Source: DAOUTY01 sp964453665
Lineage (GTDB): Bacteria; Chloroflexota; Dehalococcoidia; SZUA-161
Assembly: GCA_964453665.1 (NCBI GenBank)
Contig: CAYVQT010000053.1
Coordinates: forward strand, 1 to 21,416
Direction: 5' to 3'
DNA length: 21,416 nucleotides
The position numbers were made by a program, and so were the translations under genes. Positions within the stretch are counted from its first letter, which is position 1. The number at the start of each line of letters is the position of its first letter. Positions 8,732 through 14,904 of this stretch are shown piece after piece. The notes under the pieces are model-generated. The model worked only from the letters and a program-made list of their open reading frames with translations. It searched no databases and was not told where the DNA came from.

Positions 8732-8938
8732 TCAGCTTTGGGTGCCCGAAGCTTTATGCTGCTCCTTGTTAGGCTTGTTGCTCCAAGTGCCGTGGTTGCT
8801 TAATGGGTTCCAGGAACGGGAAAACTGCCTGATTTCCCCGCACTTCTTGCAAACCCCTAAATTTCTCTCATCTATTAACCAGTGATGAATACAGTCCTGG
8901 CGATCGTCATTATGAGCTTTCTCGCTCTTATTCTCCAT
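8732..8938 (-). CDS. Small zinc-ribbon-like protein
   Basis: 68 residues. The core is CIHHWLIDERNLGVCKKCGE (16-35), an HHW followed by CxxCG; similar short proteins with C-HHW-GVCxxCG and a following REF/RQF are widespread in Chloroflexota, from memory of the family. The N-terminus is charged and the C-terminal 30 residues are polar and probably disordered. The minus-strand ATG at 8938 is preceded by AAGGGGGG, an acceptable ribosome site. The overlapping plus-strand frame has no such pattern. It is the last gene of the minus-strand block and converges with the M20 peptidase gene, whose stop lies 39 bases away. Function unknown; metal binding is inferred from the cysteines and histidines. Confidence 0.75.
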   Translation of the reverse strand: MENKSEKAHNDDRQDCIHHWLIDERNLGVCKKCGEIRQFSRSWNPLSNHGTWSNKPNKEQHKASGTQS

Positions 8939-9112
8939 CTCAAACCCCCCTTAAATAACAACTGTTGCAATTGCTGAGGTGGGTTATATTTCAAATAAAT
9001 TCCAGGTTAGTTTAAGGGTAAACGTAAAAAGTAGAAAAAGCTATTACTTCATTGAGACGCACATTGCATGATTGGCAATAAAGAGGGATCGGGCATTATT
9101 CCCCCGTGCAAA

Positions 9113-9631
9113 TTATCCTATTCTATACACGCCCGGTGACAGAATGGCAGTGACTCGCCTCAAGGCTAAACCCAGGCCGAGTGTAACGCCGCCTATGAAT
9201 CCAGTTCCCGCGGCAATCTGCAGGAAACGGACGTGAGAGCCACTGAACAGTAGGCTGTCAGAATAGGTATCCCAGCCGATATGACCTTCCAGCAAGGGTA
9301 GTTGATACATGCCCAGCGCACCAAGGCTTGCTGCTAGAATGCCAGTTGCTATCCACACTATACCAAGCATGGTGCCAACCGTGACCATCCAGAGTTGTGT
9401 GTTGCCGGTTCTGGCGAAGATACGTCCGATTAACAACCCTCCGAAGGCTGCAGCAAGCATGACCACTACACACAAAAAAGGAGCGATACTCCAATACCAT
9501 CTGTGGTCGTTGATGAATTGAAAAGAAGCTGCCAGGAGAATCCCAACGAGTGTAGAAGAGAAAGCCAGAATCAGTAGCCTGCGCTTTCTCGATGCAAAAA
9601 CGCCCAACTTTAACATTGTGGTTCGAAACAT
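9113..9631 (-). CDS. Hypothetical four-segment membrane protein
   Basis: 172 residues. After a basic N-terminus (SRKRR, 14-18) there are hydrophobic segments at about 19-40, 47-70, 81-108 and 135-158, with a GGLLIGR and a GFIGGVTLGLGLALR glycine-rich stretch in the second and last. The basic N-terminus suggests that end is inside the cell. A soluble loop of about 25 residues (109-134) joins segments three and four. No family motif is visible. The gene stands alone: a terminator lies between it and the zinc-ribbon gene upstream, and the next gene on the same strand is about 175 bases further on. The ribosome site (AAGAAAG) is weak. Confidence 0.75.
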   Translation of the reverse strand: MFRTTMLKLGVFASRKRRLLILAFSSTLVGILLAASFQFINDHRWYWSIAPFLCVVVMLAAAFGGLLIGRIFARTGNTQLWMVTVGTMLGIVWIATGILAASLGALGMYQLPLLEGHIGWDTYSDSLLFSGSHVRFLQIAAGTGFIGGVTLGLGLALRRVTAILSPGVYRIG

Positions 9632-9697
9632 ATGCTTCTTTCTTGTTGTAACAGTAGTACCTTACCTGAGGGCAAAGATGAATGGCTGGTCTACCTT

Positions 9698-9745
9698 AAA
9701 AAAGGGGAGGAATCGAGCGCCACTCCCAACCGCCGATTCTCCTCC
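9698..9745 (-). terminator. Intrinsic terminator of the zinc-ribbon gene
   Basis: Read on the minus strand, GGAGGAGAATCG pairs with CGATTCCTCCCC (about 11 pairs with one bulge and one G-U), followed at once by six T. It lies about 53 bases after the stop of the zinc-ribbon gene and makes that gene a single-gene transcript. Confidence 0.75.
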
Positions 9746-9798
9746 ACATAGCTCCCGCTAATGATCGCCACTACAACAGGAGCACATTGCTGCTAATG

Positions 9799-10095
9799 TT
9801 ACCTTCTTACAGAAGAATAGCAGTCTGAGCAATACACCGGTCGCCCCTCTCGTGGCTCAAAGGGGACCTGACAGTCCTTGCCACAAGAAGCGCAAACAGC
9901 GGGGTACATTTGTCTTTGCCTGTTGTAGCCGCCATTATTGCCAAAGCGATTTTGTTTTCTGGCCGCTCGGCAGTCTGGGCAGCGCCCGGGCTCGTTGACA
10001 AAGCCTTTGCTGGCGAAAAACTCCTGCTCACCAGCGCCAAAGGTGAAACTCAAGCCGCAATCTGAGCAAGTGAGAATTTTGTCCGCATACTCCAT
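9799..10095 (-). CDS. Double zinc-ribbon protein (CxxC / CPDCR type)
   Basis: 98 residues with two Cys4 units. The first is CSDCG (10-14) with GRCPDCRAARK (37-47), the zinc-ribbon type often annotated as probable zinc-ribbon domain. The second is CASCGKDCQVPFEPREGRPVYCSDCY (68-93), a CxxCG ... VPF.P..GRPVYC..C unit widespread in Chloroflexota and related bacteria. They are joined by a Gly/Asn/Gln/Arg-rich linker (48-64), compatible with nucleic-acid binding. The start is sure: ATG 10095 follows AAGGAGGTC at ideal distance. It has its own promoter, an unusual leader hairpin over the start codon and its own terminator, which suggests tightly set expression. Cold-shock or ribosome-linked roles have been suggested for such proteins, but nothing here proves one. 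Confidence 0.9.
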   Translation of the reverse strand: MEYADKILTCSDCGLSFTFGAGEQEFFASKGFVNEPGRCPDCRAARKQNRFGNNGGYNRQRQMYPAVCASCGKDCQVPFEPREGRPVYCSDCYSSVRR

Positions 10096-10142
10096 GGATG
10101 ACCTCCTTTTCTACCACCCAATCTAAGCTTGGTCATCCATGG
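10092..10142 (-). promoter_or_regulatory. Leader hairpin covering the zinc-ribbon start codon, with a 5-codon upstream ORF
   Basis: CCATGGATGACC (10092-10103) and GGTCATCCATGG (10131-10142) are perfect 12-bp inverted repeats around a 27-base loop. On the minus-strand mRNA the 3' arm contains the gene's AUG and the end of its Shine-Dalgarno sequence (AAGGAGGUC), so the stem would hide both. The 5' arm starts an upstream ORF, AUG GAU GAC CAA GCU UAG (MDDQA), which ends inside the loop. Ribosomes on the short ORF could open the stem; alternatively it may respond to temperature. The pairing is seen; the mechanism is inferred. Confidence 0.6.
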
Positions 10143-10207
10143 CCTGGGGAATGGCTGAGGCACATGACAGGTCGGGGATTAGCAAACTTTTACCAGGTCT
10201 TTGTTAG

Positions 10208-10235
10208 AGAATACCACACTTTCGTAAAATGTCAA
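10208..10235 (-). promoter_or_regulatory. Sigma-70-type promoter of the zinc-ribbon gene
   Basis: On the minus strand a consensus TTGACA (10235-10230), a 16-base spacer and TATTCT (10213-10208). Transcription would start near 10201, giving a leader of about 105 bases that includes the inverted repeat over the start codon. Confidence 0.65.
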
Positions 10236-10460
10236 GTTAGATATATATTCACAAATAGTAATATCCAGAACGATGTGCCCTTGCGAAGCCGTTTACAATT
10301 CCCCTTCATTGCTACTGAAGTCTCTAGTACCCAACTTAAAAGGGCCGATTAAGCAATCTACTGCTGAGATCGGAATATTTTTCGGTAACCCATGCGTTTT
10401 ATATATGACTATGGCAGGATATACATCGATTTCACCTGGAAAACGTGGTGTGTGTTGCGG
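10236..10460. other. Gene-free stretch upstream of the zinc-ribbon promoter
   Basis: Together with the leader (10096-10235) this makes a 365-base gap between two minus-strand genes. I see no tRNA, no strong hairpin, no repeat and no convincing coding frame; the plus-strand frames crossing it have poor composition and run into the antisense of the next gene. It may contain decayed sequence. Confidence 0.4.
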
Positions 10461-10670
10461 CTATGCAACGCTGTCACTAGACAATGTCCGGTCAAAGCAG
10501 GTGTTACATATGAAAGTGAGGCCGCAGACGTTGGGTCGCGTCAGTATATGACTGCAGTCGTCACCCGGGGAAGCTGATGACTGAAAATGGATGTTTCTGC
10601 CGCAGGAGATGCAATTGACCGCATTTGTGTCATCCAGAGGCTGGCCGCAGACGTGGCAAGTATCTCCCAT
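10461..10670 (-). CDS. Small cysteine-rich (zinc-finger-like) protein
   Basis: 69 residues with CHVCG (5-9), CISCG (20-24) and a C-terminal CGLTFICNTC (49-58), three CxxC-like pairs plus nearby His, a pattern that could bind two zinc ions in a treble-clef or RING-like way. I do not recognise the family. ATG 10670 is chosen because GAGGAG lies six bases before it; the longer frame from 10700 would start inside the upstream gene without a ribosome site. The start is only ten bases after the stop of the tRNA nucleotidyltransferase gene, and the ribosome site overlaps that stop, so the two are co-transcribed and perhaps coupled. Function unknown. Confidence 0.75.
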   Translation of the reverse strand: MGDTCHVCGQPLDDTNAVNCISCGRNIHFQSSASPGDDCSHILTRPNVCGLTFICNTCFDRTLSSDSVA

Positions 10671-10680
10671 GATTAGCTCC

Positions 10681-11934
10681 TCAGCGTGTTGAATCGGCAA
10701 TCCACTTGCGTACCAATTCCTGTTCGCCTTTCCTGGTCGTTACTTTGCCATCGAGTCTAGCATCCTTGAGGTATTGCAGTAGAGAGCCCAGCCTCCTTCC
10801 TTGAGGAACTCCCATCCGTTTCAGATCGTCCCCGCTGAGGGAGGGAGCGACGAACCGTAGATTGGAGAGATATAGAGCGAGTTGCTGTCGGGTCAACTCA
10901 TTATCTGTAGCCAGAGCTGTGGCCAGGATAGTCTGAGGGCTTCGGCGCTTGAGCAGGCGGCATATCTCACTTGGAAGAAGTTCACGAGCTTCCAGGTATT
11001 GTATGTCTTTCTTCAGGCAGGGAATATCCCGCAGCACCCGTGCCTCTGCGCGTCCAAACTTGAGGCGCCCTAAAAGAGCATCAAGTTGTTCTTCATCAAG
11101 TCTCCAGGCCAGAAGTGCCAGGTAGAGGGTGCTCTCAGGTTTCGAGTTGGGACTCGCCCCACGAGCCTTCTCGAAGCGCCTCGCAAGCCAGCCGTTGCCA
11201 TCGAGAGATGGATGCAGGTACTGAAGTGCGCCCACTTCCGCAGACCGTTCTATGGCATTCTCCGGACGGTCTTCCTGGAGAATGCGATCCAGCTCATGGC
11301 GCAGCCGGTCCCCACTTATCACTTCAATCATGACAACGTCGCGGCGGAGCAGGCCCTCCGTTTCGGGCTCCAGTTTGAAATCGAGACGCTGCTCATACCT
11401 GACGGCACGCCAGATGCGCGTAGGGTCATCCCTGAAGCTCTCCCTGTGCAGTACCCTGATGAGACCCCGGTCGAGGTCGCTTTTCCCACCGTAGGGATCG
11501 ACCAGCTCACCGAAGCAGTCGGGGGCAAGATGGGCGGCCATTGCGTTTATCGTGAAGTCTCGCCTGGAGAGGTCATCATGTATGTTGCCCGGCTTCACTT
11601 TGGGCAGCGCTCCAGGTCGGGCATAGGTCTCCGATCTCGCGGTCACCATGTCCAGGTTGATTTTCCCCTGGCTGATGGTAGCAGTGCCGAAACGGGGATG
11701 GGTCACTATTTTAGCTGTCCTGAGCCTGGCCAGACGTCGGGCCAGTGAAGGAGCGTCGCCCTCCAGGACCATGTCCAGATCGAGATTGGGCCGACCCAGG
11801 AACATGTCTCTCACTGCCCCACCTACGAGGTACAGGTTCTCCCCTCTTTCAATAGCCAATTCACCGGCATCTCTGACCAGTTGCAGGAGCTGCCGGGGCA
11901 GACGAATTTCTATTTCACGGGCTATGTTTACCAA
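10681..11934 (-). CDS. Class II tRNA nucleotidyltransferase / poly(A) polymerase family protein
   Basis: 417 residues. The N-terminal nucleotidyltransferase head shows LVGGAVRD (36-43), the metal-binding pair in LDLD (D52, D54), RRDFTINAMA (124-133) and DPTRIWRAVRYEQRL from 160, the neck region that reads ATP/CTP in class II enzymes. The remaining 230 residues fit the helical body and tail. The role is adding or repairing the 3' CCA of tRNA; related enzymes in some lineages add only CC or only A, or are poly(A) polymerases, and the sequence alone does not settle which. The start is TTG 11934, behind GGAGAGGG. An extended -10 promoter is just upstream. A small cysteine-rich protein gene follows in the same transcript. 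Confidence 0.92.
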   Translation of the reverse strand: MVNIAREIEIRLPRQLLQLVRDAGELAIERGENLYLVGGAVRDMFLGRPNLDLDMVLEGDAPSLARRLARLRTAKIVTHPRFGTATISQGKINLDMVTARSETYARPGALPKVKPGNIHDDLSRRDFTINAMAAHLAPDCFGELVDPYGGKSDLDRGLIRVLHRESFRDDPTRIWRAVRYEQRLDFKLEPETEGLLRRDVVMIEVISGDRLRHELDRILQEDRPENAIERSAEVGALQYLHPSLDGNGWLARRFEKARGASPNSKPESTLYLALLAWRLDEEQLDALLGRLKFGRAEARVLRDIPCLKKDIQYLEARELLPSEICRLLKRRSPQTILATALATDNELTRQQLALYLSNLRFVAPSLSGDDLKRMGVPQGRRLGSLLQYLKDARLDGKVTTRKGEQELVRKWIADSTR

Positions 11935-11955
11935 AATACCCTCTCCAGGTTACTC

Positions 11956-11964
11956 ATTATAGCA
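11956..11964 (-). promoter_or_regulatory. Extended -10 promoter of the tRNA nucleotidyltransferase gene
   Basis: On the minus strand TGCTATAAT, a perfect -10 box with the extended TGn element. No good -35 box is present. Transcription from about 11949 would leave a leader of only 15 bases, made up mostly of the ribosome site GGAGAGGG before the TTG start. Confidence 0.6.
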
Positions 11965-12169
11965 GGAGACTTCTATAAGTAGAAACTGAAGGCGTTTTTT
12001 TAAATAACCGCCAGTGCAGGTTGACGGATACGGGATTGCACCTATTTACCTGGAAAAGAGGCTGATTACTGTGCAAAAGGTGAATGAGAAGGCTGAACGC
12101 GCTTTTGCCTTTACTGCTCACCACGAAGGATTAAAATACTATTTTTAGAATAACCGATATTCAAGACGT
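11965..12169. other. Gene-free stretch between the tRNA nucleotidyltransferase promoter and the repeat array
   Basis: Part of a 317-base gap between two minus-strand genes. Apart from the promoter on one side and the palindromic repeats on the other, I see no coding frame, no RNA gene and no hairpin with a T-run. It probably contains only the 3' end of the xth transcript and spacer. Confidence 0.4.
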
Positions 12170-12264
12170 CGTTCATGGTTCGACAAGCTCACCACGAACG
12201 GTATTTAGACAGGCCTGTCCTGAGTTTGTCGAAGGACTCCCTTCGACAAGCTCAGGGCGAACGG
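12170..12264. repeat. REP-like array of three inverted repeats at the 3' end of xth
   Basis: Unit one (12170-12201) has arms CGTTCATGGT and ACCACGAACG, 9 of 10 paired, around TCGACAAGCTC. A perfect 12-bp palindrome GACAGGCCTGTC follows (12208-12219). Unit two pairs CCTGAGTTTGTCGAAGG (12219-12235) with CCTTCGACAAGCTCAGG (12240-12256), 16 of 17, loop ACTC. The core TTCGACAAGCTCA occurs in both units. Elements reading GTTCGCCCTGAGCTTGTCGAAGG are familiar as dispersed intergenic repeats in many environmental genomes. The last bases of xth lie inside it. No T-run follows the hairpins, but they could still protect the mRNA 3' end. Confidence 0.8.
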
Positions 12265-13046
12265 TTCAGGTCCTGTTTTCGGAGAAATATCCCGATGGGG
12301 CAGTGGTCTGAGCCCGTCACATCGGGCATGATGAACGCCTTTGAAACCGACGGCAGCAGGTTCTCGGTCACGAAGAAGTAGTCGATTCTCCAGCCTACGT
12401 TTCTATCTCTGGCCCGTGTCTTCAAATCCCACCATGTATACTGATGTGGTTCTTTATTGAAGTGGCGAAATGTATCGACAAAGCCATGAGCGATGAACCT
12501 GTCGATCCACTCTCTCTCCATCGGCAGAAATCCCGAGATTTTCTCATTCTCTTTCGGCCTGGCCAGGTCTATTTCTTCGTGGGCTGTATTATAGTCGCCG
12601 CAAACAACCAGTTTCTTACCCTGTGCTCTCAAAGGTTCCACATACGCCAGAAAGTCTTCATAGAAGTCCATCTTATACCTCAATCTGGCTGCGTCCTTTT
12701 TCCCATTGGGGAAGTATATATTGAACAAAACGAACTCAGGGTACTCCGTGATTATGACCCTGCCTTCGACGTCGTATTTCTCCATTCCAAAACCATTCTG
12801 AAAACTCACAGGCTCCACTTTGGTGAAGGTAGCGACACCGGAATAGCCTTTGTTTTCGGGATAATTCCAGTAAGCGTGGTAACCGCGCGGGTGCAGCAGG
12901 GATTCATCCAGTTGCTCAGGATGCGCCTTCGTTTCCTGAAGACAGAGTATGTCCGGAGATTCGCTGTACAGCCATTCCAGGAAGCCTTTCCTGCCAGCGG
13001 CTCTGATTCCGTTCACGTTCCAACACAGTATCTTGATATCAGTCAT
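12252..13046 (-). CDS. xth: Exodeoxyribonuclease III / AP endonuclease (ExoIII family)
   Basis: 264 residues. All signature motifs of the ExoIII branch of the EEP nucleases are present: WNVNGIRA (9-16), LQETKA with the metal-binding Glu, YSGVA, IYFPNG, GDYNTAH with the catalytic Asp and Asn, the WRIDYFFV segment and GSDHCPI with the catalytic His. It cuts DNA 5' to abasic sites and removes 3' blocking groups in base excision repair. The family normally ends soon after the SDHCPI strand; the final NRSP and the stop codon here are read from the palindromic repeat at the 3' end, so the native C-terminus may have been replaced. It is the last gene of the minus-strand relA-uvrC-xth group, 27 bases after uvrC. 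Confidence 0.95.
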   Translation of the reverse strand: MTDIKILCWNVNGIRAAGRKGFLEWLYSESPDILCLQETKAHPEQLDESLLHPRGYHAYWNYPENKGYSGVATFTKVEPVSFQNGFGMEKYDVEGRVIITEYPEFVLFNIYFPNGKKDAARLRYKMDFYEDFLAYVEPLRAQGKKLVVCGDYNTAHEEIDLARPKENEKISGFLPMEREWIDRFIAHGFVDTFRHFNKEPHQYTWWDLKTRARDRNVGWRIDYFFVTENLLPSVSKAFIMPDVTGSDHCPIGIFLRKQDLNRSP

Positions 13047-13073
13047 AGAACCACTTCTCAGTTATCTCATTAA

Positions 13074-14891
13074 CTACAGATATTCCTTCAACCTCTCTGC
13101 CAGAGCTCTGGTTATCCCCGGCACTTCGGCAAGCTCTTCAACAGAGGCCTCCTTGATACCTTTTACGGAGCCGAACTGCTTTATCAGGGCGCGCTTGCGT
13201 TTGGGGCCGATACCGGGCACCTCCAGCGCAGATTTCATTGTGGTCCTTCGGCGCACTTTAACATGATAGGAGAGTGCAAAACGGTGCGCCTCGTCTCTAA
13301 TGCGCTGAAGCAGGTAGAGCGCCTGTGAGTTGCGCGGCAGCAAGAGAGGAGCTGCGGTATCCGGTAGAAATACTTCTTCGTTCTCCTTGGCCAGCGAGGC
13401 AAGAGGCACAGCATCTATCCCAAGCTCCTGTATGACCTCAATTGAGGAGTTCAAGTGTCCCCTTCCGCCATCGATTAATACGAGGTCCGGTATCACGGCC
13501 CATGAGCTGCTGTCCTGCAAATTCGCGCGTTTGAAACGCCGCCTCAGCACTTCCTGCATCATGGCATAGTCATCGGTGCCGCTCACCGTCTTTATCTTAA
13601 ATCGGCGGTAGTTTGAAGGTTTAGGGCGGCCATTTTCGAAGACTACCATGCTCCCTACAGCGGAAGTACCACCAATGTCGGAGATATCGTAACACTCCAC
13701 CCTTTTGGGCAGCCGGGTCAGGTGAAGACTTTCCTCGAGCTCCTTTAGAGCAGCAGCGGTTTTCCCGGCATCGGACAGCCATTTAGCCCGCAGCTGCTCA
13801 AGTTCTTCAGTGGCGTTCTCAGCTACCATATCTACCAGTTTCTTCTTCTTACCACGTTTGGGCACGTTGAGATAAACTCTGCTCCCTCGAACATTCTCCA
13901 GCCATGCAGAGATGACCTGCGTTTCGGTGGGTTCGATCTGGAGGAGTATCTGTGGGGGCACGTAAGGGGCTGAACCATAGAACTGCTCGATAAAACTGGC
14001 TAAAATCTGGCCCGGCTCTTCATCCGAGGTACCCTCAAGGATAAAATGCTCCTTCCCAATAAGTTTGCCGCCACGAATAAAGAATACCTGCACGCAGGCC
14101 TCGTTCCTTTCTCTTGCAAAGGCGATCACGTCCTCATTATTTCTAGTGGTCGATGATATCTTCTGCCGTTCTGTGATTGTATTTACCGCCTGAAGCTGGT
14201 CTCTTAAGGCTGTTGCCTTCTCGAACTCCAGAGCTTGTGCGGCCTCCTCCATCCTGCGCCTGAGGTCGCGAATTATAATATCCTGCCTTCCTTCAAGAAA
14301 AAGAATAACCTGGTCGATAATACTTCGATATTCGTCCTTCGATATTTCCCCGCTGCAGGCCCCAACACAGCGGTTGATGTAGAAATCGAAGCAGGGGCGA
14401 GGTTTCTTACCTGTGATTACCCCTCTGGGTGAGCAATAGCGAAAGAGTCTTTTCAGAAGATCAAGGGTTCTGCGTACGGACCTAGCGTTCGTAAAAGGGC
14501 CGAAGTAGCGCCCTCCATCGTTTTCGAAATGCCTAGTAATAAAGACGCGGGGCCATTCCTCGTTTATGCTTACCTTGATATAGGGATAGCCCTTATCATC
14601 CTTGAATCTAACATTATGAGGAGGACGGTGTTTTTTGATAAGGTTACATTCCAGAATAAGCGCTTCCTGTTCGGAATCGGTGATGATGAAATCGAGGTCT
14701 CGTGCACTTGCCACCAGCTTTTGCAGCTTGCGTGAAAGAGAACGCGGGTCTCCGAAGTATGACCTTACACGATGACGCAGGCTTGTTGCTTTACCTACGT
14801 AGAGGACTTTCCCGGCGTCATCCTTGAATAGATAAACACCGGGCTTTACAGGCAGTGCCTTTAGCTGTTCCTGAAAGCGACCCTGCTTCAC
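13074..14891 (-). CDS. uvrC: Excinuclease ABC subunit C
   Basis: UvrC makes the two incisions around a lesion in nucleotide excision repair together with UvrA and UvrB. The 605-residue length is normal. Seen, in order: the GIY-YIG domain (KPGVYLFKDDAGKVLYVGKA, about 16-35), four cysteines spaced 14, 8 and 4 (within CSPRG...PCFDFYINRCVGAC) where E. coli UvrC has been reported to bind an iron-sulfur cluster, the UVR motif with LEFEKATALRDQL that contacts UvrB, the RNase H-like 5' nuclease domain (ECYDISDIGGTSAVGSMVVF, LVLIDGGRGHLN) and a C-terminal double helix-hairpin-helix (VPGIGPKRKRALI, VPGITRALAERL). The start is GTG 14891, 13 bases after the relA stop with AGGTGA between, so it is in the same operon. 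Confidence 0.97.
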   Translation of the reverse strand: MKQGRFQEQLKALPVKPGVYLFKDDAGKVLYVGKATSLRHRVRSYFGDPRSLSRKLQKLVASARDLDFIITDSEQEALILECNLIKKHRPPHNVRFKDDKGYPYIKVSINEEWPRVFITRHFENDGGRYFGPFTNARSVRRTLDLLKRLFRYCSPRGVITGKKPRPCFDFYINRCVGACSGEISKDEYRSIIDQVILFLEGRQDIIIRDLRRRMEEAAQALEFEKATALRDQLQAVNTITERQKISSTTRNNEDVIAFARERNEACVQVFFIRGGKLIGKEHFILEGTSDEEPGQILASFIEQFYGSAPYVPPQILLQIEPTETQVISAWLENVRGSRVYLNVPKRGKKKKLVDMVAENATEELEQLRAKWLSDAGKTAAALKELEESLHLTRLPKRVECYDISDIGGTSAVGSMVVFENGRPKPSNYRRFKIKTVSGTDDYAMMQEVLRRRFKRANLQDSSSWAVIPDLVLIDGGRGHLNSSIEVIQELGIDAVPLASLAKENEEVFLPDTAAPLLLPRNSQALYLLQRIRDEAHRFALSYHVKVRRRTTMKSALEVPGIGPKRKRALIKQFGSVKGIKEASVEELAEVPGITRALAERLKEYL

Positions 14892-14904
14892 TGGGGTGTT
14901 TCAC

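Noticed and set aside
8734..8753. Hairpin AGCTTTGG-GTGC-CCGAAGCT as a terminator of the M20 peptidase gene
   Set aside because: Eight pairs but only TTTAT after it, and it lies inside the end of the opposite-strand small zinc protein gene; too weak to call.
8697..8885. 62-residue plus-strand frame after the M20 peptidase
   Set aside because: Antisense to the small zinc-ribbon protein, which has the better motif and ribosome site.
10273..10551. 92-residue plus-strand open frame over the gene-free stretch
   Set aside because: Its second half is antisense to the cysteine-rich protein gene, there is no ribosome site and no family pattern.
11086..11748. 220-residue plus-strand open frame
   Set aside because: Fully antisense to the tRNA nucleotidyltransferase gene, which has all its motifs; the plus-strand product has no recognisable pattern.
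12444..13073. 209-residue plus-strand open frame
   Set aside because: Antisense shadow of xth.
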